Notes: generated by a model from the sequence alone, not told the origin. A stretch of 64,000 nucleotides of DNA from G965197555 sp965197555 (GCA_965197555.1 OZ240213.1:496001-560000), one strand, 5' to 3'. Shown: positions 52,772 to 62,101, numbered from the stretch's first letter. Numbers and translations: made by a program.

Positions 52772-53065
52772 ATGCCTAAATACGATTACAGATGCCTTGA
52801 GTGCGGCCACACCTTCGAGGTTAGCCACGGTATGAACGACGACCCGCCTACGGTATGTGTTGGATGCGCCGCAGGCCCATTGCAGCGATTGATTTCGGCT
52901 CCAAGGATCAACTCCCTTCAGTCCAGCAGTCCCACCGGCGCCAAGTATGAGAGATTGACCAAGCAGGAGATCATCGACCAAGAGTCGGAGCCGCTGGCGG
53001 AGATGGAGAAGCAGGAAGGCATGGCGGAGAAACTGGCGATCATGTACGGCGGCAAACTGGATTGA
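52772..53065 (+). CDS. FmdB-type zinc-ribbon protein
   Basis: A 97-residue protein beginning PKYDYRCLECGHTFEV, with Cys8, Cys11, Cys29 and Cys32 forming the zinc ribbon of the FmdB/CxxC_CxxC_SSSS regulatory family. The C-terminal half is helical and charged. Family members have been proposed as regulators, with function uncertain. It is followed 19 bases later by the Rieske ferredoxin gene, a likely two-gene unit. Confidence 0.86.
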   Translation: MPKYDYRCLECGHTFEVSHGMNDDPPTVCVGCAAGPLQRLISAPRINSLQSSSPTGAKYERLTKQEIIDQESEPLAEMEKQEGMAEKLAIMYGGKLD

Positions 53066-53084
53066 TTCACGGATTGGGGTCACC

Positions 53085-53402
53085 ATGCCACAGGAGTACG
53101 TAAAGGTCGCTCGATTAGGGGAGCTATCCCCTGGGCAGAAGAAGTTAGTCTTCGTCGGAGAGGACCGGGTACTCTTGGTGAACCTGCAGGGCGACTACTA
53201 TGCGGTGGAGGAGACCTGCCCTCACGCCCAGGCATTGCTCTCCCGGGGGCAGGTCTACGACAACGAGGTGATGTGTCCCGTGCACGGTAGCGCATTCAAC
53301 CTCAAAACGGGCGCCGCCATCACACCTCCGGCAGTCGATGACCTTGCGGTGTATTCTGTCAGGATCGAGGGCGAGGATATCTTGGTGGCGCCGCCGGATT
53401 GA
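53085..53402 (+). CDS. Rieske-type [2Fe-2S] ferredoxin
   Basis: A 105-residue Rieske protein of the non-heme oxygenase/NirD-like class. CPH (Cys45, His47) and CPVH (Cys64, His67) bind the cluster, with the usual strand EVMCPVHGSAFNLKTG. It has no membrane anchor or disulfide cysteines, so it is a soluble electron carrier, not a bc1 subunit. It could feed an oxygenase such as those encoded elsewhere in the window, but no oxygenase is adjacent. Confidence 0.88.
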   Translation: MPQEYVKVARLGELSPGQKKLVFVGEDRVLLVNLQGDYYAVEETCPHAQALLSRGQVYDNEVMCPVHGSAFNLKTGAAITPPAVDDLAVYSVRIEGEDILVAPPD

Positions 53403-53442
53403 TGCGTCCTGATCAAAATGCGCCTTGATCAATAGGGACCGG

Positions 53443-54234
53443 TTACTTGGCCTTCCAGTCCGGTTCCCGCTTCTCAGCGAATGCCCGGGGTCCCTCTTTG
53501 AAATCTTCGGTCCTAGTGAGGGTCGAGAAGAGGATGTTTTCGTAGCGCAGGGCATCCTCCAGAGTCCTTCCCAGGCTGCGCAGCATGGATTCTTTGGCCG
53601 ACCTAACTCCCAAAGGACCGTTGTGCATAATCAAGCTGGCGTAACGCTCCGCACTTACGATCAACTCCTCCGAGGTTACGACCTCGCTAACCAGCCCGAT
53701 GCGCAGAGCCTCCGGAGCATCTATCGCCTCCCCGGTTAACAACATTCTAAGGGCGTTACCCAAACCCACAATCAAGGGAAGGCGCGCTGTGCCACCGTCG
53801 GAGTGATGGAAGCCCCTTTTTACTTCGAAGGAGCCGAATTGGGCGTTGGAAGAGGCCAAGCGAATGTCGCAAGCCAGGGCCAACTCCAATCCGCCCGCCA
53901 ATGCATAGCCGTTAACCGCGGCAATGATGGGTTTCCAGATGTCGAGTCCACGGGTGATGCCCCCGAATCCGGGGCGGTTGCTGTCCTGCCTCAGGTCGTA
54001 GATGTCCCGCTCTGCTAGCATCGGGGTGTATGTCTTGAGGTCAGCCCCAGCGCAAAACGCCTTGTCACCTGACCCCGTAAGTATCGCTACCCAGGCATCG
54101 GGGTCCGAGTCAAACTCAGTCCATGCTTTGATGATGTCTTCGTTGTCCTGTGGCCCAAGAGCATTCATCGCCTCGGGGCGGTCAATGGTGATGTAAGCAA
54201 TGCGATCTCGTACCTCGTAGACGATGTTGGACAT
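53443..54234 (-). CDS. Enoyl-CoA hydratase/isomerase (crotonase family)
   Basis: A 263-residue crotonase-fold enzyme. YITIDRPEAMNAL at the N-terminus, AFCAGADLKTY (first oxyanion loop) near residue 60, NGYALAGGLELALACDIRLAS (second oxyanion loop) near 105-125, and FGSFEVKRGFHHSDGGTARLPLIVG. The position of the second catalytic Glu of hydratases (PE.xxG.xPG) reads VKRGFHHSDGG, so the catalytic Glu appears missing. It may be an isomerase or another crotonase. AGGAGA precedes ATG 54234. Confidence 0.88.
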   Translation of the reverse strand: MSNIVYEVRDRIAYITIDRPEAMNALGPQDNEDIIKAWTEFDSDPDAWVAILTGSGDKAFCAGADLKTYTPMLAERDIYDLRQDSNRPGFGGITRGLDIWKPIIAAVNGYALAGGLELALACDIRLASSNAQFGSFEVKRGFHHSDGGTARLPLIVGLGNALRMLLTGEAIDAPEALRIGLVSEVVTSEELIVSAERYASLIMHNGPLGVRSAKESMLRSLGRTLEDALRYENILFSTLTRTEDFKEGPRAFAEKREPDWKAK

Positions 54235-54362
54235 GTTTATCGTCTCCTAGCTGCTTTGAAATCCATTTCCGAAGAATCACGTCGCCGAATCGTGCACCGG
54301 CTCCATGACCTACCATTCCTGTGATGACGGTGGCGTGGCGGTCCATTAGCTATAAATTCCCC

Positions 54363-54391
54363 TTGACACCCATATAATGCTGTGATATTTT
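54363..54391 (+). promoter_or_regulatory. Candidate promoter of the act operon
   Basis: A perfect TTGACA (54363-54368) is followed after 17 bases by TATTTT (54386-54391). A TATAAT also lies at 54373-54378 but has no good -35. The first gene of the respiratory run starts about 60 bases downstream. Confidence 0.42.
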
Positions 54392-54453
54392 TCGCCCTGT
54401 TTCCTTAGCACCCAACCCGTTAGAACCCAACCCGTTGACGGAACTGCGTAAGC

Positions 54454-54750
54454 ATGCATGATGATCCCAGCGCGCTGACCAGCGCCAACTGGACAGCGAT
54501 CCATGTTTGGCTACAGTGGTTTTGGACCTATCTCCCTTTGGTTGTTACCTTCGGGCTCACTGTCTTGATCGCCCATGCCATAATTCCTTCGTTGATCATA
54601 ACTGGCCACCTGCCGGCATCTGCTAGCAGGTTTAAGCTCCCACTAAATGCGTTCGCTTTCCTTGTCTTTGTTGCTGCGGTGGTGATTTTGGTTTTCGGGA
54701 TCAATAAGACCCTTGATGTGGAGCGGTTCTGGGACCGTTACTTGATATAG
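54454..54750 (+). CDS. Small membrane protein at the head of the act operon
   Basis: A 98-residue protein with two membrane helices: WFWTYLPLVVTFGLTVLIAHAIIPSLII (about residues 23-50) and FAFLVFVAAVVILVFGI (about 68-86). A short basic loop lies between, and the C-terminus DVERFWDRYLI is charged. No family is recognised. Its place 100 bases ahead of actA, on the same strand, suggests an accessory or assembly role for the complex. Confidence 0.6.
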   Translation: MHDDPSALTSANWTAIHVWLQWFWTYLPLVVTFGLTVLIAHAIIPSLIITGHLPASASRFKLPLNAFAFLVFVAAVVILVFGINKTLDVERFWDRYLI

Positions 54751-54849
54751 TGACCGTAGTCGTCCCAGACAGATTGGGCCACACCTGTTGTAACCTGACT
54801 CAGATTTTGTTAGGAGGATATACCGCGCTGCCGACGGTTTTGATTACCG

Positions 54850-55443
54850 ATGAGACTTAAAGGCAAAACGCTAGCCCTCCTGGTAGGTGGGGGGGTCACG
54901 GTAATCGTCGGCTTCTTCTTGGTAGTCCTGTTTATATCTTGGTTCTCCAATCCTCCTTTCGGATGGGGTAACGCGCCTCCCCAACCAGTGGCTTTCCCTC
55001 ACACCGTTCACGTGCAGGACCACGGGATTCAGTGTGAATTTTGTCACCGCAATGTAACTAAAGGCGCAGCGGCAACCGTGCCGGCGCTGGAGCAATGCCT
55101 CTTCTGCCACAAAGAAATTGAAGGCACCACCAACACTGCCCAGACCGAAATCGCCAAGGTGCGGCAGAGTTTTGCAGACAATACGCCGATCAACTGGGAG
55201 CGCGTCCACCGTGTGCCGGACCATGTGCGCTTCGTCCACGAGGCGCACATCCGATTTTACACCCAAGGGGATACTCCAGACCGGCAACTCGAGGTGGCCG
55301 AGGTCTGCTCTATTTGTCACGGGGATGTGGCCAGTATGGACGTTGTCAAGCCCAAGCGTTTTCAATCGCTGAAAATGGGCACTTGTTTGGACTGCCACCG
55401 GGAAAACAACGTCGCCACCGACTGTACCGTTTGCCACAAATGA
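54850..55443 (+). CDS. actA: Alternative complex III pentaheme cytochrome c subunit ActA
   Basis: A 197-residue multiheme cytochrome. One N-terminal helix (about residues 8-31) anchors it. Five CxxCH motifs bind heme at 62-66, 83-87, 153-157, 179-183 and 192-196. That count and size match ActA of alternative complex III, which passes quinol electrons to downstream cytochromes. The ATG has no close ribosome-binding site; AGGAGG lies about 30 bases upstream, and an in-frame TGA precludes an earlier start. actB1 begins 22 bases after its stop. Confidence 0.9.
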   Translation: MRLKGKTLALLVGGGVTVIVGFFLVVLFISWFSNPPFGWGNAPPQPVAFPHTVHVQDHGIQCEFCHRNVTKGAAATVPALEQCLFCHKEIEGTTNTAQTEIAKVRQSFADNTPINWERVHRVPDHVRFVHEAHIRFYTQGDTPDRQLEVAEVCSICHGDVASMDVVKPKRFQSLKMGTCLDCHRENNVATDCTVCHK

Positions 55444-55465
55444 GTGCGGATAGGGTTCGGAATAT

Positions 55466-57793
55466 ATGAAGCTGACGCGGCGCAATTTCCTTGCATGGGC
55501 CGGGCTCTCCGCCATTGGAGCCGTTGCCTGCGAAGGCTTTGGCATCCGTCATGGGGAGTTCGACCTACAGAGCCCCGTGAGCCTGCCCGAGGACTTGGTC
55601 AAAGGCAAGGACAACTGGTACGCCACGATTTGCCGTACCTGCCCGGTGGGAGAGGGGGTGGTGGTGCGGGTCATGGAAGGCCGCGCCAAAAAGATCCAGG
55701 GCAACCCTCTGTATCCTGTGAACCAGGGCAAGCAGAGCGCCAGGTGCGAAGCAGGTCTACAAGCCGTTTACCACCCAGACCGCGTCACAGGCCCAATGTG
55801 GCGCAGCGGAGTCCGTGGCTCCGGCCACTACAGCCCGGTACCATGGAGTGACGGCCCTGGCATCACTGCTTTGGACATCCTCGGCCAGCGGCTTGAAGAG
55901 CGCGGGGACTCCATGGTGATGGTCACGGAGCCCCTCCGAGGACACTTGGGGATGCTGGTGGACCGGTTCGCCAACGCCATGGGGGGCCGACACCTGGGGT
56001 TTGAGGTCCTGGACAACAATACCTACCGGGCCGCGATCAAGAATGTTTTCGGCCAAGACCAGATGCCCGATTTTGACCTGGCCAATACCAGGTTCTTGCT
56101 CTCTTTTGGCGCAGATTTCCTCTCCACTTGGCTGTCCCCTACCCGTTGGAGTCTGGGCTACGGAGAACTTCGGCGGAGTGAGGGGAAGGAGAGAGGCGTC
56201 CATTACCAAGTGGACCCCCGATTCTCTATGACTGCGGCCAACGCCGACAGATGGGTCCCCATAGACCCAGGGTGGGAGGGACACCTGGCGTTGAGTCTCG
56301 CCTACGTCATTCTGTCCGAGGGCCTAGAGGCTCCCGGAGTCGACGTTGGCGCCCTAACCGACGGGCAGGGCCCTCAAGCGTTGGAAGCATTCCGGCCCGA
56401 GGCTGTTGCCCAAAGGATTGGGTTCACCCGGGAGTTGGTGGGAGCAGACCCAGCGGACTTTATCCGAGAGTTGGCCCGAAGGTTTGCTGGGAACCGGCCC
56501 GGCCTTGCTATTGGTGGCGGCTCTGCGGGCGCCCATAGCAATGGCTTGTTCAGCCTCGAAGCGATATACGCACTGAATTACTTGGTGGGCAGTGTGGGTA
56601 ACTCGGGAGGAATCAAATTCAATCCTCCGTCGCCGCTCGAGGGGGTTCCAGCCACTGCAAACATCGGGACTCTGGCAGACTGGGGCCAAATAACAGACCA
56701 ATTACGGTCCGGCCAAATCCGAATGATGATGCTGCACCACGCTGACCCAGTCCATGGTCTACCAGGCTCCTTGCGCCTACGTGAGGCCATCACCGAGTCA
56801 GATGACCTGTTTGTAGTCAGCTTCTCCCCCTTCTTGGACGACACCACTATCTTGGCAGACCTGATATTGCCTGACCGAGTGTACCTGGAAGATTGGGGAG
56901 ACGATGTACCCGAACCTGGTCCGGGTTATCAGGTGCTGGGTTTCCAACAGCCGGTGGTCAACCCGTTGCACGATCTGGACCCGCGAAGCTTCCCCGATGT
57001 TCTCTTGGCGGTGGCCCAAGAATTGGACAAGTCAGGCGACTTGCCTTGGAACAGTTATCAGCAAATGTTGAAAGAGGGCGCAGAAAGCCTATTTGAGCTG
57101 AACCGTGGTTCGGTCGATGCCGGCTCTTCGGACGATTTTTGGACCAAGCTGCTGCAGCGGGGCGGTTGGTGGGACCAGGATACGGCTGGGCCAACAACCG
57201 TGACTCCACCCAACGGGCTATTGAACCGGATTGCTGAAAAAGCAACCGAGCCCCAGTTCCCTGGACTCAGCCCATCCGCTGATACTTTCTACCTTTTGCC
57301 CTTCTCCCACAACACACTTCTGGACGGGCAGAATGCACACTTGCCCTGGCTGCAAGCGGCGCCGGACCCTCTGACCACCATTACCTGGCAGACCTGGGTG
57401 GAGATGCATGACCTGGACGCCGCCGCATTGGGAGTGCGAGAGGGTGACGTGGTGCGAATCGAGTCATCCCGGGGGTCGATAAGAGCCTTGGTGTACCCAA
57501 CCCCCGCCGTCCCCCGTGGTACGGTGTCGGTGCCTCTGGGGCAGGGGCGGCGCAGCGGCTCCGATTACGCCACCGGGCGACCGGGCCTGGAAAGCGCCAA
57601 CGTGCTGGACATCATAGAGCCCAATCAGATAGACGGAACCGGCGCCCTGGCCTGGGCTAATACTCGAGTGCGAGTGTCACCCACCGGCGACAGTGTTAAA
57701 GTGTCCAAGTTCGAGGGCATCGTTCGCGCCGTGGAGGTCGGCACCCATCCGGGAGAGCGCATAATCCATACGGTGACGCCTCATGGGACCTGA
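55466..57793 (+). CDS. actB1: Alternative complex III subunit ActB1 (molybdopterin-oxidoreductase-like)
   Basis: A 775-residue protein with a twin-arginine type start (KLTRRNFLAWAG), directing folded export. CRTCPVGEGVVVRVMEGRAKKIQGNPLYPVN is the MopB N-terminal domain, and the rest follows the molybdopterin-oxidoreductase fold. The C-terminal beta-barrel domain begins near NTLLDGQNAHLPWLQ and includes VREGDVVRIESSRGSIRA. In known ActB this fold lacks the cofactor and serves as scaffold. Here the iron-sulfur half is a separate gene 48 bases downstream, whereas ActB is often one fused chain of about 1,000 residues. Confidence 0.88.
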   Translation: MKLTRRNFLAWAGLSAIGAVACEGFGIRHGEFDLQSPVSLPEDLVKGKDNWYATICRTCPVGEGVVVRVMEGRAKKIQGNPLYPVNQGKQSARCEAGLQAVYHPDRVTGPMWRSGVRGSGHYSPVPWSDGPGITALDILGQRLEERGDSMVMVTEPLRGHLGMLVDRFANAMGGRHLGFEVLDNNTYRAAIKNVFGQDQMPDFDLANTRFLLSFGADFLSTWLSPTRWSLGYGELRRSEGKERGVHYQVDPRFSMTAANADRWVPIDPGWEGHLALSLAYVILSEGLEAPGVDVGALTDGQGPQALEAFRPEAVAQRIGFTRELVGADPADFIRELARRFAGNRPGLAIGGGSAGAHSNGLFSLEAIYALNYLVGSVGNSGGIKFNPPSPLEGVPATANIGTLADWGQITDQLRSGQIRMMMLHHADPVHGLPGSLRLREAITESDDLFVVSFSPFLDDTTILADLILPDRVYLEDWGDDVPEPGPGYQVLGFQQPVVNPLHDLDPRSFPDVLLAVAQELDKSGDLPWNSYQQMLKEGAESLFELNRGSVDAGSSDDFWTKLLQRGGWWDQDTAGPTTVTPPNGLLNRIAEKATEPQFPGLSPSADTFYLLPFSHNTLLDGQNAHLPWLQAAPDPLTTITWQTWVEMHDLDAAALGVREGDVVRIESSRGSIRALVYPTPAVPRGTVSVPLGQGRRSGSDYATGRPGLESANVLDIIEPNQIDGTGALAWANTRVRVSPTGDSVKVSKFEGIVRAVEVGTHPGERIIHTVTPHGT

Positions 57794-57841
57794 GGCAGTG
57801 ATGTAAGTTGTTAGATCAATACTTGAGTAGCGGAAGGAGAA

Positions 57842-58624
57842 ATGGTAACTAACCGGGTTGATCACAAGTGGGGTATGGTGGTCGATCTCGACCGGTGCAC
57901 CGGTTGTCAGGCTTGCGTAGTGGCGTGCCAGTCGGAAAACAACCTGCCCATCAACACCAAAGACCTCTTCTTGCAGCGGCGGGCCTACGAGTGGATCCGC
58001 ATCGAACGTTATTGGGAAGGGGAATTCCCCAACGTAAAAGCGCGATTCATTCCTATTATGTGCCAACATTGTGAAAACGCTCCTTGCGAGCCGGTGTGCC
58101 CCGTCTTTGCTACTTACCACAACGACCAAGGAATGAACGTCCAAGTCTATAACCGTTGTATTGGCACCCGGTATTGCGCAAACAACTGTCCTTACCAGGT
58201 CCGCTTCTTCAACTACTGGGAACCGGTTTGGCCCGAGCGCCTGAGAAACCATCTCAATCCCGACGTTACGGTTCGTAGCCGGGGCGTCATGGAACGGTGC
58301 AGCTTTTGCGTCCAAAGGATCCGGCGGGCTGAACTGACAGTAGAACGGCGGGAACGGCGGACACTGAACCATGAGACTATGAAGGAGCGCAACTTCCTGC
58401 CGGCTTGTGTTATGGCCTGTCCCACCAATGCACTGAACTTCGCCGACCAGGCCGACACCACCGGCCCGGTACGCCAGCGCTTTGAGGAGGCCGACCAGCA
58501 TTCGGAGGACGGAGAAAGCCGGGCCTATCGTTTGTTGGAGGAGCTTTCCACCAAACCCAATGTCATCTACCTGAAGAAAGTCGATTTGTTCCCCTTGAAA
58601 CAAACGAGCAGCCATGGCGGCTAG
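57842..58624 (+). CDS. actB2: Alternative complex III iron-sulfur subunit ActB2
   Basis: A 260-residue 4Fe-4S protein of the PsrB/NrfC type. Four cysteine groups are visible: CTGCQACVVAC at residues 19-29, MCQHCENAPCEPVCP, CIGTRYCANNCP, and CSFCVQ with the later CVMACPTNA. Together they can bind up to four clusters that wire electrons through the complex. It lacks its own export signal and probably leaves with ActB1 by the Tat route. AAGGAG precedes ATG 57842. Its end overlaps the next gene by 11 bases. Confidence 0.9.
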   Translation: MVTNRVDHKWGMVVDLDRCTGCQACVVACQSENNLPINTKDLFLQRRAYEWIRIERYWEGEFPNVKARFIPIMCQHCENAPCEPVCPVFATYHNDQGMNVQVYNRCIGTRYCANNCPYQVRFFNYWEPVWPERLRNHLNPDVTVRSRGVMERCSFCVQRIRRAELTVERRERRTLNHETMKERNFLPACVMACPTNALNFADQADTTGPVRQRFEEADQHSEDGESRAYRLLEELSTKPNVIYLKKVDLFPLKQTSSHGG

Positions 58625-60020
58625 CGAACAGCAGCACAACGACATGTGGGTATTCCCACGGGCTGAGGAAGTCACTCGGGACATCACGAGTAAGACCTAC
58701 TCCATGCCACGGCTGCTTACTCTAGCGTTGCTACTTGCGGGCATCCTGTTCGCCTTGGGGGTCATCGGTTTCATCATCAAGGCGGCGGACGACGGTTTCG
58801 CAAACCACTCGCCTTGGGGCTATTACGCTGCAATCTTTTCATTTGTGTTCATGGTCACCGGGGCGGCGCCCTTGGCGGCCGTGGCATTTCGGTTCACCAA
58901 GAGCCACTGGCGGCGGCCTGTGTCGCGAATCTCGGAGTTGTTCGCTGTGGTTGGCGTGCTGAACATCATCCTATTCATTCCGCTCATGGTCGTGTTGCCG
59001 TCCATCAACAACCCCGAGGTCGGTGCGCATGAGCTAGACCTGCGCCGGACCATCTGGTTTGAAGTCCCCATTGGGGCCCCGCACTGGTGGGATATGCTGG
59101 GCATTTCATTCCTGGCGTTTGCCGCCTTGGGCATCCTTTGGCTCTCCGCCATGCCCGACATGGCGCAAGCACGTCTGACTGCAACCGGACTCCGCCGTAG
59201 GATCTATGGGCTGCTTGCCGGTCACTGGTATGGTTCGAAAAGGCAATGGATCGTTCAAAAGGCCGGCCTCGGCCTGCTGGGCGCGTTCTACTTCATGTTC
59301 CTTCTCTACGTACAATTCATTATCAGCACTGACTATTCCATGAGCCTGGTGCCGGGGTGGAAGGACTCCATCTTTCCGCCACTCTATACCGTGACCAGTT
59401 TCCAGTCCGCCTTGGGTCTGATTCTGGTGGTCCTGTTCCTGCTCCGCCGTTTCGGAGGCTATCAAGAGTACGTTGGTGTTTCTCCCTTCTGGTCGGCAAG
59501 CAAGGTCTTGCTGGGCATCACCCTGCTTTGGGCCTACCATGTATTCGCTTTTTTCATAACCTATTGGTTTGGGCGGACGGAAATAGAGCAAAACGTTATC
59601 AAATACTTTTTTATCCAATCTTACGGAGGGTTGTTCGCGCCGAACCTGTTCTTCAGTTGGGTGTTGCCCTTCGGCATTCTCTTGTGGAACCCGGTGAGGA
59701 AGACGGCCTGGGGGCCAGCTCTGGCCGGTTTGTCAGCCCTTGTTGGAGCTCTTCTGTTCAACCTCCGGGTATTTGTCGGCTCCTTCAACGCGGGAGATAT
59801 CTACTCGATTGGCATGGACCATGTTCCGGCGGCAGTGTTCCCAGACGTTTGGGATGTGTTTGTAGTGTTGGGAGGCCTCGGCGCGGTTGCCTTAATCTAC
59901 CTCGCAGCTACTAGGCTGGTTCCTATAATGTCTTTGTGGGAAGTCAAAGAAGGGGCCCGTTTACAACGAATGGATACTTTCATCCGGGGCCGGTACTTGG
60001 TACTGGCGAAACCGGAATGA
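58614..60020 (+). CDS. Alternative complex III NrfD-type membrane subunit (ActF-like)
   Basis: A 468-residue NrfD/PsrC-family membrane protein with about ten helices. The first is LLTLALLLAGILFALGVIGFII (split LLTLALLLAGILFAL and GVIGFII), then YYAAIFSFVFMVTG, and a cluster YFMFLLYVQFIISTDYSMSLVPGWKDSIFPPLYTV resembling ActF. It is one of two NrfD-like subunits here, as in known ACIII where ActC and ActF are homologous. I assign ActF by the DYSMSLVPGW segment; this could be reversed. Its start overlaps actB2. Confidence 0.82.
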   Translation: MAASEQQHNDMWVFPRAEEVTRDITSKTYSMPRLLTLALLLAGILFALGVIGFIIKAADDGFANHSPWGYYAAIFSFVFMVTGAAPLAAVAFRFTKSHWRRPVSRISELFAVVGVLNIILFIPLMVVLPSINNPEVGAHELDLRRTIWFEVPIGAPHWWDMLGISFLAFAALGILWLSAMPDMAQARLTATGLRRRIYGLLAGHWYGSKRQWIVQKAGLGLLGAFYFMFLLYVQFIISTDYSMSLVPGWKDSIFPPLYTVTSFQSALGLILVVLFLLRRFGGYQEYVGVSPFWSASKVLLGITLLWAYHVFAFFITYWFGRTEIEQNVIKYFFIQSYGGLFAPNLFFSWVLPFGILLWNPVRKTAWGPALAGLSALVGALLFNLRVFVGSFNAGDIYSIGMDHVPAAVFPDVWDVFVVLGGLGAVALIYLAATRLVPIMSLWEVKEGARLQRMDTFIRGRYLVLAKPE

Positions 60021-60068
60021 TTAAGGGTGTAGAACGATTGCTGGCTCAGACTCTTAAAAGGAGCCTTC

Positions 60069-61460
60069 ATGCAGGAAGGTAGGGCCCTGCCAGCGGCGGA
60101 GGTGAACCGGAGCCTGCTCCGGTCCATCCTTGAGACGCCCCGGTGGTTTTGGTTCGCTGTAGGTGTCCTGGGCATCATTGTGTTGGGGTCTATGAGCGCC
60201 GCTGGTTTAATGATCAACCAGGGGCTGGGCCTCACCGGCATGAACCGGCCGGTGATGTGGGGCTTCTTCATCACCAATTTCGTCTTTTGGATCGGCATCA
60301 GCCATGCCGGTGTAATGCTCTCGGCCATTCTCCGGTTGTCCAAAGCTGAGTGGCGCAGGCCAGCCACCAGGGCCGCCGAGGTATTGACCATCTTCTCCCT
60401 GATGACCGCGCTGTTGATGCCGGTGATCCACACCGGCCGGCCTTGGCGCACCATCTATTGGATCTACACCTTGCCCTTCGTGCCTTACGACTTCGCTCGA
60501 GGGATCTGGCCCAACATTCGGTCCCCGTTGGTCTGGGATCCCAGCGCCGTGATGACTTACCTGACCTCGAGCATACTTTTCGTGCTGATCGCCTTGCTGC
60601 CCGACCTAGCGGTGCTGCGGGACCGGACCACCGGCATCTCCCATCGCATTTACGCGGTACTGGCCATGGGTTGGCAAGGCAATCCCCGCCAGTGGAAGCT
60701 CCAGATTATCTCTGGGGTGCTGCTCTCCGCATTGATTCTTCCTGTATTCGTGTCGGTCCACAGCATAGTTTCCTGGGACTTCGGAATGGCCATGGCGGTG
60801 AAGTCGTGGCATTCTACCATCTTTGCTCCCTATTTCGTGGTCGGCGCCGTCCATTCGGGTGTCTCTGCTGTAGCCTTTGTCATGATCATTCTCCGGTATA
60901 TATATGGCTGGCAGGACCACATCCGCCACGAACACATCGATTCTCTGGGGCGTCTCCTAATGGTGGTGGCCACCGGCTGGTTCTATTTCTTTGTCATGGA
61001 GGTTATCTTCGGCTTCTACGGCCGTGAAGCCGACGAAATCGCGGTCCGGAACGTACAGTTCACCGAAGCCCCATGGAACCTGTGGATGATCTTCTTCGCC
61101 GGGCTAACCTACTTCCTCCCCATGGCCCTGTGGGTCACTCGCAGGGCGCGGCGAAACCTCTGGCTAATGTCCATTGCTTGTATTTCAGTAAACATCGGCA
61201 TGTGGCTGGAACGCTTCTTGATCATCGTGCCCGGATTGACTCATAAACAGGTCTTTACCTTTACTTGGTATACCTACGCCCCGAGTGCCGTAGAAATCAC
61301 CATCATCATCGGGACGTTTGCCCTGGTGGCCATTTTGATGCTCTTGCTCAGCAGAGTGGTGCCGCTGATTCCCCTGTATGACATTAAAGAGGGGGATATA
61401 CTCAAGACGGAGATACAGGTGGGCCGGCGCACGGTGCCGGCCACCTTCCGGGAAGACTAG
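60069..61460 (+). CDS. actC: Alternative complex III quinol-binding membrane subunit ActC
   Basis: A 463-residue NrfD-family protein with about ten membrane helices. GLGLTGMNRPVMWGFFITNF and WIGISHAGVMLSAILRL match the ActC core, which holds the proposed quinol site (a His in the ISHAG helix). HTGRPWRTIYWIYTLPF follows. Late in the chain are MWLERFLIIVPGL and VVPLIPLYDIKEGD. AAAGGAG precedes ATG 60069. The order here is A, B1, B2, F-like, C, D, E, which differs from the usual ABCDEF. Confidence 0.87.
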   Translation: MQEGRALPAAEVNRSLLRSILETPRWFWFAVGVLGIIVLGSMSAAGLMINQGLGLTGMNRPVMWGFFITNFVFWIGISHAGVMLSAILRLSKAEWRRPATRAAEVLTIFSLMTALLMPVIHTGRPWRTIYWIYTLPFVPYDFARGIWPNIRSPLVWDPSAVMTYLTSSILFVLIALLPDLAVLRDRTTGISHRIYAVLAMGWQGNPRQWKLQIISGVLLSALILPVFVSVHSIVSWDFGMAMAVKSWHSTIFAPYFVVGAVHSGVSAVAFVMIILRYIYGWQDHIRHEHIDSLGRLLMVVATGWFYFFVMEVIFGFYGREADEIAVRNVQFTEAPWNLWMIFFAGLTYFLPMALWVTRRARRNLWLMSIACISVNIGMWLERFLIIVPGLTHKQVFTFTWYTYAPSAVEITIIIGTFALVAILMLLLSRVVPLIPLYDIKEGDILKTEIQVGRRTVPATFRED

Positions 61461-61492
61461 TAGGCCCGGGCAGGTAAGAGAGGGACGAAATT

Positions 61493-62005
61493 ATGGCTAG
61501 ACGTCCGATCCTAGGGATCTTTGAGGACGCCAACAATGCGGCCGAGGCCGGCGACGCCCTGCAGGAAGCAGGCGTATCCAACCAAGACTATGATTTCCTC
61601 ACCGACGCGCCGTATCCGGAAGGGGCCTTTGGGGAGCGGCACGAGCGCCATCGGCTGTATGTGTTCCCCTTCGTGGGTGCTCTGTTGGGCTTGACCGCCG
61701 GGATAATAATGACTTCCATGACCCAGATGGCCTACCCCTTGGTGCAAGGGGGCAAGCCCATCCTGTCCCTGCCACCAATGGCGGTGGTGACGTATGAAAG
61801 CACTATGCTGGGGGCCATAATATTCACTGTACTGGGCATTATCTTCGAGTCGCGTTTGCCCAAGACGAAGCTAGGCCTGTACGACACCAGAATAACCGAA
61901 GGTTACATAGGCGTCCTAGTCAACGCGGAGGAAGAACAACTGCCCAGGGTATCAGGTATCCTTACCCAGGCAGGCGCCGTCGACGTTGTGAGGGAAACCA
62001 ACTGA
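61493..62005 (+). CDS. actD: Alternative complex III subunit ActD (DUF3341)
   Basis: A 170-residue protein with two membrane helices (about residues 58-80, VFPFVGALLGLTAGIIMTSM region, and 100-122, ESTMLGAIIFTVLGIIF region) joined by a short loop. A soluble N-terminus PILGIFEDANNAAEAGDALQEAG and a C-terminus VLVNAEEEQLPRVSGILTQAGA give the DUF3341 pattern. ActD is a peripheral or structural subunit of the complex. It starts 33 bases after actC. Confidence 0.9.
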   Translation: MARRPILGIFEDANNAAEAGDALQEAGVSNQDYDFLTDAPYPEGAFGERHERHRLYVFPFVGALLGLTAGIIMTSMTQMAYPLVQGGKPILSLPPMAVVTYESTMLGAIIFTVLGIIFESRLPKTKLGLYDTRITEGYIGVLVNAEEEQLPRVSGILTQAGAVDVVRETN

Positions 62006-62101
62006 TAACTGTTCTGGTGTCTTTCGACAAGTTCAGGAAAAGCGTTTGGTGGTGAGCTGGCAGAATACCGCACATCCCTTATTGTCACGACGGGGACCGG
62101 A

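Noticed and set aside
57677..58687. Long (336-codon) minus-strand frame opposite actB2
   Set aside because: The plus strand encodes an unmistakable multi-cysteine ferredoxin. The opposite frame is a by-product of codon bias.
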